A stretch of 64,000 nucleotides of DNA from Marinobacterium marinum (GTDB taxonomy: Bacteria > Pseudomonadota > Gammaproteobacteria > Pseudomonadales > Balneatricaceae). The notes beneath the pieces were generated by a model, which was not told where the DNA came from, did no database searches, and was given only the letters and a program-made list of their open reading frames with translations. The stretch spans positions 19,981 through 83,980 of the forward strand of contig NZ_JACEMT010000029.1 in NCBI RefSeq assembly GCF_013868415.1, written 5' to 3'. Shown here in pieces: positions 7,343 through 17,100 of this stretch (the stretch's first letter is position 1; each line of letters starts with the position of its first letter). The position numbers were made by a program, and so were the translations under genes.

Positions 7343-8235
7343 TGTCTCAAGACCTGTTTAAAGAAATCAATCACGCGGTTTTAGATCTACAGGGGGCTCA
7401 GTTACAGACCTATGAACGTCCCTTGAAAAGGCTAGTGAGCTTGCTCCAGCATCCTGATTTGGAAACATACAATGCTGAGCTAACAGAGGGACTGGATTTA
7501 GAGACGTTTCTCGAAGAAAGTGCACGGACCGGCGGCAGCATGGTGGGTAGTCAGCGCCTCCTATGGCCTGATAGTGCTGAAGAATGTTTGGGGCTAACCT
7601 TTCTACTACTACAAAAAATGGGCGAAGACCCCGCTTACGCCGCTACCTTTGCGCATGACTTCTACTACTCAGGTAGCAAGATAATTGCTGGAATTCACAG
7701 CCTGACCGGGCAGCTGATCATCCCATTTATTCGTGATTACAAAAGCTACACCCAGTCAAAGGGAAGTGCATTAGTGGCGTTACAGGACGTGCGGTCGCGG
7801 AAAGTCTTCATTGTACATGGTCATGATGAGGGCGCGCGTGAGATGGTTGCCCGCTTTCTCGAAAAAATAGACTTTGAGCCTGTTATTTTGCATGAGCAAG
7901 CAAACCAGGGCCGAACAGTGATTGAAAAGGTTGAGAAGCATGGCGACGTGGGATTCGCTGTTGTGCTCCTCACTCCTGATGATGAAGGCAGCGTGAAGGG
8001 TGGGAATCTACAAACACGCCCCCGACAGAATGTTCTCCTTGAGCTTGGCTACTTCATTGGCAGGCTGAGTCGTGACAGAGTCTGTACTTTAAAACGAGGG
8101 GAGCTGGAGATCCCCAGTGATTTTGCAGGAGTGGTTTGGGAGGATATGGATGCTGCAGGCGGGTGGAAACAGTCACTTGCCCGAGAGCTAAATGCCGCTG
8201 GGTACAGCATCGACTGGAATGTGGTTATGCGGTGA
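7339..8235 (+). CDS. TIR-like nucleotide-binding effector (PF10137 type)
   Basis: A 298-residue protein. Residues about 154-270 match the predicted nucleotide-binding TIR-like domain (PF10137, also seen in CBASS/Pycsar-type effectors): RKVFIVHGHDEGAREMVARF, ILHEQANQGRTVIEK, VVLLTPDDEG and RPRQNVLLELGYFIGRL. The Glu of the LELGYF block lies where TIR NADases place their catalytic Glu. The N-terminal half contains DFYYSGSKIIAGIHSLTGQ and IPFIRDYKSY, a region often found before this domain. No cyclase is next to it. A likely role is NAD or nucleotide depletion during abortive infection, triggered by an unknown signal. The start overlaps the upstream gene (ATGATG). Confidence 0.8.
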   Translation: MMSQDLFKEINHAVLDLQGAQLQTYERPLKRLVSLLQHPDLETYNAELTEGLDLETFLEESARTGGSMVGSQRLLWPDSAEECLGLTFLLLQKMGEDPAYAATFAHDFYYSGSKIIAGIHSLTGQLIIPFIRDYKSYTQSKGSALVALQDVRSRKVFIVHGHDEGAREMVARFLEKIDFEPVILHEQANQGRTVIEKVEKHGDVGFAVVLLTPDDEGSVKGGNLQTRPRQNVLLELGYFIGRLSRDRVCTLKRGELEIPSDFAGVVWEDMDAAGGWKQSLARELNAAGYSIDWNVVMR

Positions 8236-8344
8236 CTCGAGGTACTTTCATTAGTCTTAGTCAGATAGCTTAGGTATATGTATGCTGCTATCATCATTTT
8301 TATGACCACCAAACGATGACACCGCAACTCAAGGACAGCACCCC

Positions 8345-9241
8345 ATGCCAACGACGGCAGCAGATACCGCTTCACCCAACCAGCGCGAACGTCTGTGGCA
8401 GATCGATTTTCTGGCGCGTTTTCGTGGTCAGGTAACACGTCAGGATCTGACCTATCGATTTGGTATTGCACTGTCCAACGCCACCCGTGACTTCACCCTC
8501 TACCGCAAGCTGGCGCCGTCCAACCTGGACTATGATCATCGCGATAAAGTCTATCGGCGCACACCGCAATTCCAGCCGTTATTCACCTACGACCGCGAGC
8601 ACACCCTGCAGACGTTGACCCTTGGCCAGGCAGCAGGGCAGGAACCCTGTGAGCAGCCGATTCTGGTGGATGCTGCGCCTGCACTGAACCAGCCGAATCT
8701 CGATATCCTCGCCGCAGTATCCCGTGCCATTTATGCCGCCAAGGCGATCAGCATCCGTTACGTATCCGTGAGCAGTGGCGAATCCAAGCGGGAGATTGTG
8801 CCGCATAGCTTAGTGAACACAGGATTGCGCTGGCATGTGCGAGCCTACTGCCGTACCCATGCCCAGTTCCGAGACTTTGTGCTGACACGCATCACTCAGG
8901 CTGATGAGCTGAATTCCGCCATCGAATTGGCGGTAGAAAGCATCGGGCAGGATGCAGAGTGGAATCGTTACCTGACCGTAGAGTTGCTTCCACACCCCGC
9001 AGCAGCACACAAGCGTGCCATCGAATTGGATTACGGCCTTGCCCCCGGCGAAACTCTGCAGATGAGCATCAAAGCCGCCACCGCCGGTTATTGGCTGCGC
9101 CGCTGGGGGGTAGATTGCAGCTTGAATGCCAGGCTTTCGCCGGATGAATATCAGCTGGCATTACTGAACCCCGCCAGCGTTTACCGCCAGGCGAACCTGT
9201 CTATTGCCCCCGGTTTTACCCAGGAGACACCCAACCCATGA
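8345..9241 (+). CDS. brxR: BREX WYL-domain transcriptional regulator BrxR
   Basis: A 298-residue regulator. An N-terminal winged helix (about residues 15-60, LWQIDFLARFRGQVTRQDLT) is followed by a WYL domain (SIRYVSVSSGESKREIVPHS, NTGLRWHVRAYC) and a C-terminal WCX-like extension. This matches BrxR, the autorepressor described at the head of several BREX and other defence loci; WYL pockets are proposed to sense a nucleic-acid or nucleotide ligand. It is the first gene of the BREX operon, with TGA/ATG overlap to brxA (ATGA). The operon promoter and BrxR operator should lie in 8236-8344, but I see no clear palindrome there. Confidence 0.88.
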   Translation: MPTTAADTASPNQRERLWQIDFLARFRGQVTRQDLTYRFGIALSNATRDFTLYRKLAPSNLDYDHRDKVYRRTPQFQPLFTYDREHTLQTLTLGQAAGQEPCEQPILVDAAPALNQPNLDILAAVSRAIYAAKAISIRYVSVSSGESKREIVPHSLVNTGLRWHVRAYCRTHAQFRDFVLTRITQADELNSAIELAVESIGQDAEWNRYLTVELLPHPAAAHKRAIELDYGLAPGETLQMSIKAATAGYWLRRWGVDCSLNARLSPDEYQLALLNPASVYRQANLSIAPGFTQETPNP

Positions 9242-10017
9242 TCTCGACCGAATCCCAGCAGAAGTTCGGTTTCAAGTATGGCCGTAATGGCGTTCATGCC
9301 AGCCGGACCATGATGCTGTCTGAAATCACCGAGCTGTTTCACGGTCGCAACATGGACGCCACCGCCGCTCAATACCAGGAAGATGTGGAGCTTTTCAATG
9401 TCCTGCACAAGCCCACGGAAAAGTCCCGCAAGCTGACCTGGAAGCATCTGGTGGATCTTTACGGCATGGATACCGCCATTCCGCTGTTCCGCATCTTTCG
9501 CCGTTTCTGGGAAGTAGATGAACAGGCCCGAACGCTATTGGCTTGCCAGATGGGGTTGGCGCGTGACCCCTTGCTGCGCATCTCAATGAACAAGATTCTA
9601 CAGCTGGAGCTGGGGCAATGGCTGCCCCGTGAAGAGATGGAGCAAGTGTTCGCCGAACAGTGCCCGGATCGCTACAGCCCGGCGACGCTCAAATCCATCG
9701 CCCAGAACGTCAACGGCACCTGGACCAACGCCGGTTTCCTGCAGGGCCGCACTAAAAAACATCGTACTGAGCCGGATATCCGCCCGGTCAACGTCGCCTT
9801 TGCGCTGTTCATGGGTTACCTGCAGGGGCTGACCGGCAACCGCTTGTTCAATACCGAGTGGACCCGTGTACTGCAGTGCCGTACCGAGCGTTTGCTGGAG
9901 CTGGCCCGCTCGGCCAGCCATAGCGGTTTGTTGCGCTTCAAGCACTCCAGCGAAGTGGTTGAAATCACCTTTCCCGATTGCCTGACCAAGGAAGAAGAGG
10001 CCTGGCTGTATGAGTAA
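9238..10017 (+). CDS. brxA: BrxA, DUF1819 BREX protein
   Basis: A 259-residue DUF1819 protein. The signature is RDPLLRISMNKILQLELGQ, RYSPATLKSIAQNVNGTW and GFLQGRTKKHR. BrxA is a small helical, winged-helix-rich DNA-binding component of BREX; its exact role in phage exclusion is unsettled. It is somewhat longer at the N-terminus than the approximately 200-residue canonical form. Its ATG overlaps the brxR stop by four bases, and brxB follows six bases after its stop. Confidence 0.88.
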   Translation: MISTESQQKFGFKYGRNGVHASRTMMLSEITELFHGRNMDATAAQYQEDVELFNVLHKPTEKSRKLTWKHLVDLYGMDTAIPLFRIFRRFWEVDEQARTLLACQMGLARDPLLRISMNKILQLELGQWLPREEMEQVFAEQCPDRYSPATLKSIAQNVNGTWTNAGFLQGRTKKHRTEPDIRPVNVAFALFMGYLQGLTGNRLFNTEWTRVLQCRTERLLELARSASHSGLLRFKHSSEVVEITFPDCLTKEEEAWLYE

Positions 10018-10023
10018 TAGAGC

Positions 10024-10569
10024 ATGAGTAATCGACTGAACCGCCTGATCAAAAGCTACGCCGGCTATATCAGCATCCCCTGGATGAAAGGGCTCGCCGA
10101 TGAGCAGCGGGTACTGTTTGCCGTCTACCACAAGGAAGATGAGCTCAAGCTGCGGGCACGGGTAGAAGAGTTCCGCCTGGCTACCGAAAGTGCCGGGCAT
10201 ACCTGGCTGGAGCTGGACATCACCCGCCTGTTTCCGGAATGGATGGCCTCGCAGAAGTACCGGGAAGACTACTTTGAAGACCCCGAAGACCTGGAGCCGA
10301 AGTACAAAGCCTTTGTGCGCCAGTCGGTGGAAAAGCTGGCCGAACAGATTCAGGCCGAAGCGGACGAAAACACCTTGGTGACTCTGGTTGGCTGCGGCAC
10401 CCTGTTTGGTTTCGCCTCAGTATCGGATTTCGTCAAACAGCTGGCCGCCCATGTACCGGGCCGGTTGCTGGTGCTCTTTCCCGGTGAGTACATCGACAAC
10501 GGCTACCGACTGCTGGATGCCCGCGATGGCTGGGGCTATCAGGCCACAGCGATTACCGCCGACAACTGA
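10024..10569 (+). CDS. brxB: BrxB, DUF1788 BREX protein
   Basis: A 181-residue DUF1788 protein: an N-terminal helical pair around KLRARVEEFRLATESAGHTW and LDITRLFPEWMA, and a C-terminal Rossmann-like part with LVTLVGCGTLFGFASVSDFV and GRLLVLFPGEYIDNGYRLLD. These are hallmarks of BrxB. It is required for BREX in the systems tested but has no assigned activity. It lies six bases downstream of brxA and about 105 bases upstream of the chosen brxC start. Confidence 0.88.
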   Translation: MSNRLNRLIKSYAGYISIPWMKGLADEQRVLFAVYHKEDELKLRARVEEFRLATESAGHTWLELDITRLFPEWMASQKYREDYFEDPEDLEPKYKAFVRQSVEKLAEQIQAEADENTLVTLVGCGTLFGFASVSDFVKQLAAHVPGRLLVLFPGEYIDNGYRLLDARDGWGYQATAITADN

Positions 10570-10674
10570 CATTAAACAGCAGCACTGCAAACAACTGAAA
10601 GAACAGAACCACACCCGGCGACACCGGCGGGCGTTGATGAATAGATGGCTACACGACAAGGGAGCACGCACAGG

Positions 10675-13600
10675 ATGCTGAACCGCGATATCTACCAACT
10701 GGACCCCCAGCAAAACCGGCTGGAAAACAACGGTGTCGCCGAAGTAAAGGACGACCAATCCGCACAGGCGCTCAAAACCCTGCGTTATGAGCTGCAAACC
10801 TTTGTCTGTGATGGCGAATATGAAGCCGGTCTCGACAAGATACTGTCGGCCTACCTGCGCAACCTTGGCGATGGCCATGAACAGCCGGGTGTCTGGATCT
10901 CCGGCTTCTTTGGTTCCGGTAAATCCCACCTGGCCAAAATGCTGCGCGCGCTTTGGACCAACCAGCCGTTTGGCGATGGTGTCAGCGCCCGCGATATTGC
11001 CGACCTGCCGCAAGAGATCAAGGATCATTTCAAGGAACTGAGCATCGCTGCCGGCCGCCACGGTGGTTTGCATGCCGCTTCCGGTACGCTGGGGGCGGGC
11101 GCGAACAATAACGTGCGTCTGGCGCTGCTGAACATCATCTTCAAATCTGCCGGTCTGCCGGAACAGTACCATCAGACCCGCTTTGTGCTCTGGCTGAAGA
11201 AAGAGGGCATCCTGGAACAGGTTAAGGCGCAGGTCGAAGCCGACGACGATGTCTGGGAAGACGAACTGGAAGATCTGTACGTGTCCCGCAGTATCGCCCG
11301 TGCGTTGATGCAGGCTGACGATACTCTGGCCAGCGATGTGAAAGAGATGCGCCAGCTGCTCAAAATGCAGTACCCGCAGGCCAACGATGTCACCAACCAG
11401 CAGATGGTCGATGCCATCCATGATGCCCTGGCCCAGAACGGCCAGTTCCCGTTGACCCTGGTGGTGCTGGATGAGGTGCAGCAGTACGTTGGGGACGATA
11501 CCGGCAAGGCGCACCAGGTTCAGGAAGTGGTGGAAACCTGCTGTAAGCACTCCATCTTCGAGAACAAGCTGTTGTTTGTCGCCACCGGTCAGAGTGCGCT
11601 CTCCGGCATGCCCAACTTGCAGCGCCTGCTGGGCCGTTTCCAGATTCCGATTCAGCTCTCCGATACCGATGTGGAATCGGTGATCCGCAAGGTGATCCTG
11701 CAGAAAAAGCCCTCGGCCCAGTCCGAGTTGGATGCAGTGATCAAAACCAATCTGGGGGAAATCTCCCGCCAGCTGCGCGGTACCAAAATCGAACACCATC
11801 AGGATGATGAGCAGGTGATGCTGGCGGATTATCCGCTGCTGCCGGTACGCCGCCGTTTTTGGGAAAAGGTGCTGCGCATTGTCGATACCACCGGCACCGC
11901 CTCCCAGCTGCGTAACCAGCTGAAAGTGATCCACGAAGCCGCCCAGGCCACGGCCGATCAGCCGCTGGGCCATGTGGTACCGGCGGACTTTATCTACAAC
12001 CAGATCACCGTCAACCTGCAGCAGACCGGTGTCATCTCCAAAGAGATCGCCGAAGCCATTGGCCGTTTGTCTGCCGGTGATGAGGATGAGCAGTTCAAAT
12101 CCCGCATCCTGGCACTTGTGCTGCTGATCGGTAAACTGCCGACCGACCCCACTGCCGACTGTGGTGTACGCGCCACCGCCGATATGCTGGCCGACCTGCT
12201 GATCGATGACCTGAACAGTGGTAAGGAAGCGATCCGCAACCGGGTGCCCAAACTGCTGCAGGCGCTGGCCGACGAGGGTCTGGTCATGCCGATGGAAACC
12301 AGCGTGGGTACCGAGTACCGCCTGCAGACCCAGGAAAGCGCCCAGTGGTACGACACCCTGCGTCAGGAGGAAGCCGACCTGCGCGGCAACCAGCAGCGTA
12401 TTGAAAATATCCGTGTCGACCTGCTGCATAAGGAGCTGCGCCAGCAGATCGCCCAGGTGCGCCTGACCCAGGGTAACTGCAAAGAACCCCGTACCGTTTA
12501 CCCTTGCTTTGATCCCGAGCTGCCCCGCGATGCCGCCGACAAAATCTACGCCTGGGTGCAGGATGGCTGGAGCGTGGATGAAAAACACTTCCTGGCCGAT
12601 GCCCGCAGCCGCAATCCCGGTGAGCCGACCATCTTTATCCATGTACCGGCCCGTAACCGTTCCGAGCTGAACAACGCCATCGTCACCGAACACGCCGCGC
12701 AAACCACCCTCGACAAGCGCGGTATGCCCAACACCGATGCCGGTAAAGACGCCCGCACCGCCATGGAAACCCGCCACCGCGACGCCCAGAAGCAGGTGAA
12801 AACCCTGCTGCGTGAAATCTTCGATGGCGTACAGGTGCTGCAGGCCGGTGGCAACGAAGTGGAAGGCAACAGCATTGCCGAGCGCATTGAAACCGCTGCC
12901 CGCGCCTCCCTGGTGCGCCTCTACCGTGACTTTGACCAGGCCGACCATGCCGGTTGGGGCAAGGTGTTCGACCGCGCCGGTAAAGAGGGCGGCCAGAACG
13001 CCCTGGAAGCGGTGGGCCACAGTGACGAGCCGGAAAAACACCCGGTTTGTGCCGCCATCAAACGCTTTATCGGGGTCGCCAAAAAGGGCAGTGAGATCCG
13101 TGAACACTTCCTGGCTGCGCCTTATGGCTGGCCGCAGGATGCCATCGATGGTGCTCTTTTTGTGCTGCTGGCCAGCGGCATTCTGCTGGCCGAAGATGCC
13201 CGCAGCAATCCGGTGGCGGTGACCAAACTGGAGCGCAAGCAGATCACCCAAACCAACTTCAAGCCGGAAAGCATCACCATCCGCCCGGTGGATCTGATCA
13301 AGATCCGTGGCCTGCTGACCGCCTCCGGTATTGAAAACCAGCCCGGCGAAGAAGCGGCCAAACTGCCACTGCTGGCGGAAAAGGGCCGTGAACTGGCACA
13401 GAAAGCCGGGGGTGAAGCACCCTTGCCCGCCAAACCGGATACTAAACTCTTTGATGAGCTGGCGCGTCAGTCCGGCAATACCCAGCTGAAATACGCCCTG
13501 GATGAGCAGGATGCCATTAAACAGGCGATCAAAGCCTGGGCCGAAACCGCCCAGCGCATTGAGGCCCGCCGCCCGGAATGGACGCAACTGCAGGAGCTGC

Positions 13601-14139
13601 TGGCGCTGAGCAAAGGCCTGGCCTTCCACGGCCCCATTCAGACCGAAGTGGAGGCCATTATCGATCAGCGCTCCCTGCTGGCCGAGCCCAACCCGGTAAC
13701 GGGCCTGATTCAGCAGCTGGTGGCCAAGCTGCGGGAAGCGATCCAGTTCCATGTTAAAGCCTACCTGAACCGCCACGCCGAGTGTCTGGCGCAACTGCAG
13801 GCGGACAGCCACTGGCAGCAGCTGGATGAGCCGCAACAGAACCAGATTCTGGCCAAGCGCAAACTGCTGACTCTGGATGAACCCGCACTCAACGATGCTG
13901 AAGCCATTATCGACAGCCTGAATGACGTCAGCCTGGAGTTGTGGAGCGAACGTACCGACTCCCTGACCGGCAAGTTCGACAGCGCACGTGTGGAAGCGGT
14001 GGAGCTGCTGCAGCCCAAGTTGCAACGGATCAACCTGCCCAAAACCACCTTTGAATCCGAGGCAGATCTGGATACCTGGCTGGAACAGGTGAAACAGCAG
14101 GTACTCGATAAACTGAATGAAGGACCGGTGACATTCTGA
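10675..14139 (+). CDS. brxC: BrxC, AAA+ ATPase of BREX
   Basis: A 1154-residue protein from ATG 10675 (MLNRDIYQLDPQQNRLENNG). An ATG 30 bases upstream is possible, but family members begin at this LNR motif, and AAGGGAG lies about ten bases before it. The P-loop is GFFGSGKSHLAK at about residues 76-87 and the Walker B block VVLDEVQQY lies at about 262-270. The remainder is a long helical ORC-like/DUF499-type scaffold. BrxC is essential for both methylation and exclusion in type I BREX. Its TGA overlaps the ATG of pglX by one base. Confidence 0.92.
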   Translation: MLNRDIYQLDPQQNRLENNGVAEVKDDQSAQALKTLRYELQTFVCDGEYEAGLDKILSAYLRNLGDGHEQPGVWISGFFGSGKSHLAKMLRALWTNQPFGDGVSARDIADLPQEIKDHFKELSIAAGRHGGLHAASGTLGAGANNNVRLALLNIIFKSAGLPEQYHQTRFVLWLKKEGILEQVKAQVEADDDVWEDELEDLYVSRSIARALMQADDTLASDVKEMRQLLKMQYPQANDVTNQQMVDAIHDALAQNGQFPLTLVVLDEVQQYVGDDTGKAHQVQEVVETCCKHSIFENKLLFVATGQSALSGMPNLQRLLGRFQIPIQLSDTDVESVIRKVILQKKPSAQSELDAVIKTNLGEISRQLRGTKIEHHQDDEQVMLADYPLLPVRRRFWEKVLRIVDTTGTASQLRNQLKVIHEAAQATADQPLGHVVPADFIYNQITVNLQQTGVISKEIAEAIGRLSAGDEDEQFKSRILALVLLIGKLPTDPTADCGVRATADMLADLLIDDLNSGKEAIRNRVPKLLQALADEGLVMPMETSVGTEYRLQTQESAQWYDTLRQEEADLRGNQQRIENIRVDLLHKELRQQIAQVRLTQGNCKEPRTVYPCFDPELPRDAADKIYAWVQDGWSVDEKHFLADARSRNPGEPTIFIHVPARNRSELNNAIVTEHAAQTTLDKRGMPNTDAGKDARTAMETRHRDAQKQVKTLLREIFDGVQVLQAGGNEVEGNSIAERIETAARASLVRLYRDFDQADHAGWGKVFDRAGKEGGQNALEAVGHSDEPEKHPVCAAIKRFIGVAKKGSEIREHFLAAPYGWPQDAIDGALFVLLASGILLAEDARSNPVAVTKLERKQITQTNFKPESITIRPVDLIKIRGLLTASGIENQPGEEAAKLPLLAEKGRELAQKAGGEAPLPAKPDTKLFDELARQSGNTQLKYALDEQDAIKQAIKAWAETAQRIEARRPEWTQLQELLALSKGLAFHGPIQTEVEAIIDQRSLLAEPNPVTGLIQQLVAKLREAIQFHVKAYLNRHAECLAQLQADSHWQQLDEPQQNQILAKRKLLTLDEPALNDAEAIIDSLNDVSLELWSERTDSLTGKFDSARVEAVELLQPKLQRINLPKTTFESEADLDTWLEQVKQQVLDKLNEGPVTF

Positions 14140-17100
14140 TGAGCATTTTTAACCACACCCGTCAGCCATTGGAACGCACTCTGCGTAAGGCGCTGGAAAC
14201 CACCGTGGGCAAAGCCCGTGAAGTGGCAGAACAGGCGGCCACTCAGGCCCTGACCCGCCTGAGCGTCGGCGAGGCCAAACCCGCCGATTACCTGAACGAT
14301 GCCCAGCGCAACCTGCGCAACCGCCTGCGTGCCCACGGCCGCCAGTTGGGGGATAGTAAGCAGGACAATGGCCAGCAAGGCATCCGCAAGCTGGTGACCG
14401 AGGTCGCCTACGAACACTGGCACCGCATGCTGTTTGCCCGTTTTCTGGAACAGAACAGCCTACTGATGTACGACGAGCACACGCCGCTGACCCTGGCGGA
14501 GTGCAACGAGCTGGTGCAGGAGCCGGATATCGCCCGTGATGAATTGGAAGCCCGTTGCACCACCGGCTGGGAACTGGCCGGAGTGCTGGCCTCCAAAATG
14601 CTGCCGCAGATCTTCCGGATCGACTCCCCCGTATTTGAGCTTGAACTGGCACCGGAGCATCAGCGCACCCTGGAGAAATTGGTTACTGGCCTGGCCCCGG
14701 ACACCTTCCAGGCCCAGGACAGTCTCGGTTGGGTGTACCAGTTCTGGCAGAGCAAACGCAAAGAGGAGGTGAACAAATCCGAGGTGAAGATCGGTGCCGA
14801 TGAGCTGGCTCCGGTCACCCAGCTGTTTACCGAACCCTATATGGTCAGCTTTCTGCTGGATAACAGCCTGGGAGCCTGGTGGGTGGGCAAACGCCTGTCG
14901 GATACGGATTTTACAAACGCCCAGAGCGAACAGGAACTGCGCGACAAGGCCGCCATCCCCGGTGTACCGCTCAATTACCTGCGCTTTGTAAAAGACGACA
15001 CTACACAGCAATGGCAACCCGCCTCCGGCACTTTTGACAGCTGGCCGCAGCAACTGAGTGAGCTGAAAACCCTCGATCCCTGCTGTGGCTCCGGCCACTT
15101 CCTGGTCGCGGCGTTTTTAATGCTGGTGCCCATGCGCATGGAACTGGAACAGCTCACCGCGCAACAGGCGATCGACCGGGTGCTGAGCGAAAACCTGCAC
15201 GGGCTGGAGTTGGATCAGCGTTGTGTCGAGCTGGCCGCCTTTGCCGTAGCAATGGAAGCCTGGCGCTTCCCGGAGGCCGGTGGCTACCGCAGCCTGCCGG
15301 AGCTGCATCTGGCTTGCAGTGGTCTCTCCATTACCGCCGCCAAGGAGGAGTGGAAGGAACTGAGCCGCAAAGCGGGCAAGCAGAACCTGACCATCGCCCT
15401 GGACTGGATGTACCAGACTTTTAAGGATGCCCCGGTGTTGGGCAGCCTGATCAACCCGCGCCGCAGCAAGGCCGCGCAGATCGCCCAGTGGAGCGAACTG
15501 CAGCAACTGCTGGGAGAAGCCCTTTCTCAGGAACAGGCACAGGAGCAGGACGCAGCGGATGCGGGCAGCTCTGATATCAATAACCGTGTTGAAGCGGGCA
15601 TCGTCGCCCAGGGTTTGGCCAAAGCCGCCGAGCTGCTGGCAGGGCAGTACACCTGGGTGATCACCAACGTGCCCTATCTGGCGCGGGGCAAACAGAGCGA
15701 TACCCTGAAAGCGTTCTGCGAAGAGTATTACCCGGAAGGCAAAAACGATCTGGCCACGGTGTTTCTCGACCGCTGTCTGGAGTTCTGCGTTAAAGGCGGC
15801 ACCTCCAGCATAGTCCTGCCGCAGAACTGGCTGTTCCTGACCAGCTACCGCAAGTTCCGTGAAAAGCTGTTGCAGAACGACAGTTGGCATCTAATTGCGC
15901 GTTTGGGGGCGCAGGCGTTCCAGACCCCGATGTGGGACTTCAATGTGCAGTTGATCACCCTGAGCCGTGGCAATAGCGCAGGCCAGTCAGTGGATCTGCT
16001 GAACAGTGGCGAGCCGGGTAACTGTATTCGTGGCGTGGATGTGTCTGAACCGCGCACTGCCGCAGAAAAAGCGGCGGGCTTGCTGGCGGATGAGGTGAAG
16101 AGTGTGGAGCAGGGCAAGCAGCTGGAGAATCCGGATGCTTCGGTGATGCTTGAGACAAAAAGCAGAGGTGAACTTCTTACAAAGTATGCGAGATCGTTCA
16201 CTGGTTTACAGACAGGTGATGATTTCCAGTTCGCACGCATGTTCTGGGAGATAGCACATGTTAGGGCACCTGAATGGCTTAAATGCCAAGGTTCACCGAG
16301 TGCTAAAACTACTTACCAAGGGCGTAGCAGAGTAATCAGGTGGGAAAATGGTAAAGGGGCACTAGTTGCTAGTCCAAGTGCATACATCAGGGGGCAGGAT
16401 GCGTGGGCAAGGAAAGGAATTTCTGTGCAAACAATGGGAGATCTGAATTGCTCGCTTTTTAATGAAGCATCGTTCGATATGAATGCCAGCGTCCTCGTAC
16501 CCTTTGAGGACCAGAATCGCACAGCTGTTTGGTGCTTTATTTCATCACCCGAGTATGTTGCTGAAGTCCGTAAAGTAAATCAAAAGTTACGCGTGGCGGA
16601 TGCAACTCTGGCAAAAGTTCCCTTCGATCTCGACTACTGGACCAAGGTTGCCGAAGAGCAATACCCCAACGGCTTACCTGAGCCCTACACCAACGACCCC
16701 ACCCAATGGATCTTCCACGGCCACCCCTGTGGTTCGGTGATCTGGGACGAAGAAAGCAAATGGACTGCCCAGGGCGAGCTGAGAGTCGATGACACCGTGC
16801 TGCAGGTGGCGGTGGCGCGTCTGCTCGGTTATCTCTGGCCGGCGGAACTCGACAAAGATATGGAGGTGGCGGAAGAGCAGCGTGCCTGGGTGTTGCGCTG
16901 TAAGGACCTGGAAGAGCATGTGGATAATGATGGTATCGTCTGCCTACCACCGGTGTACGGAGAAAAAGCTGCCGACCAGCGTCTAGAGGCCCTGCTGGAA
17001 GATGCTTATGGCCAAGCTTGGACTACACCGCTAAAAAACCGCCTGCTGGACACCGTTGGCAGCAAATCCCTCAGTCTCTGGTTGCGTGACAAGTTCTTTG

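Noticed and set aside
8236..8344. BrxR operator palindrome before brxR
   Set aside because: Expected here from known BREX loci, but I found only short 4-base dyads, not enough to call a site.
10417..14025. 1202-residue open frame on the minus strand opposite brxC
   Set aside because: It mirrors the GC-rich codons of brxC, has Gln/His/Gly-rich composition without domains, no ribosome site, and brxC is certain.
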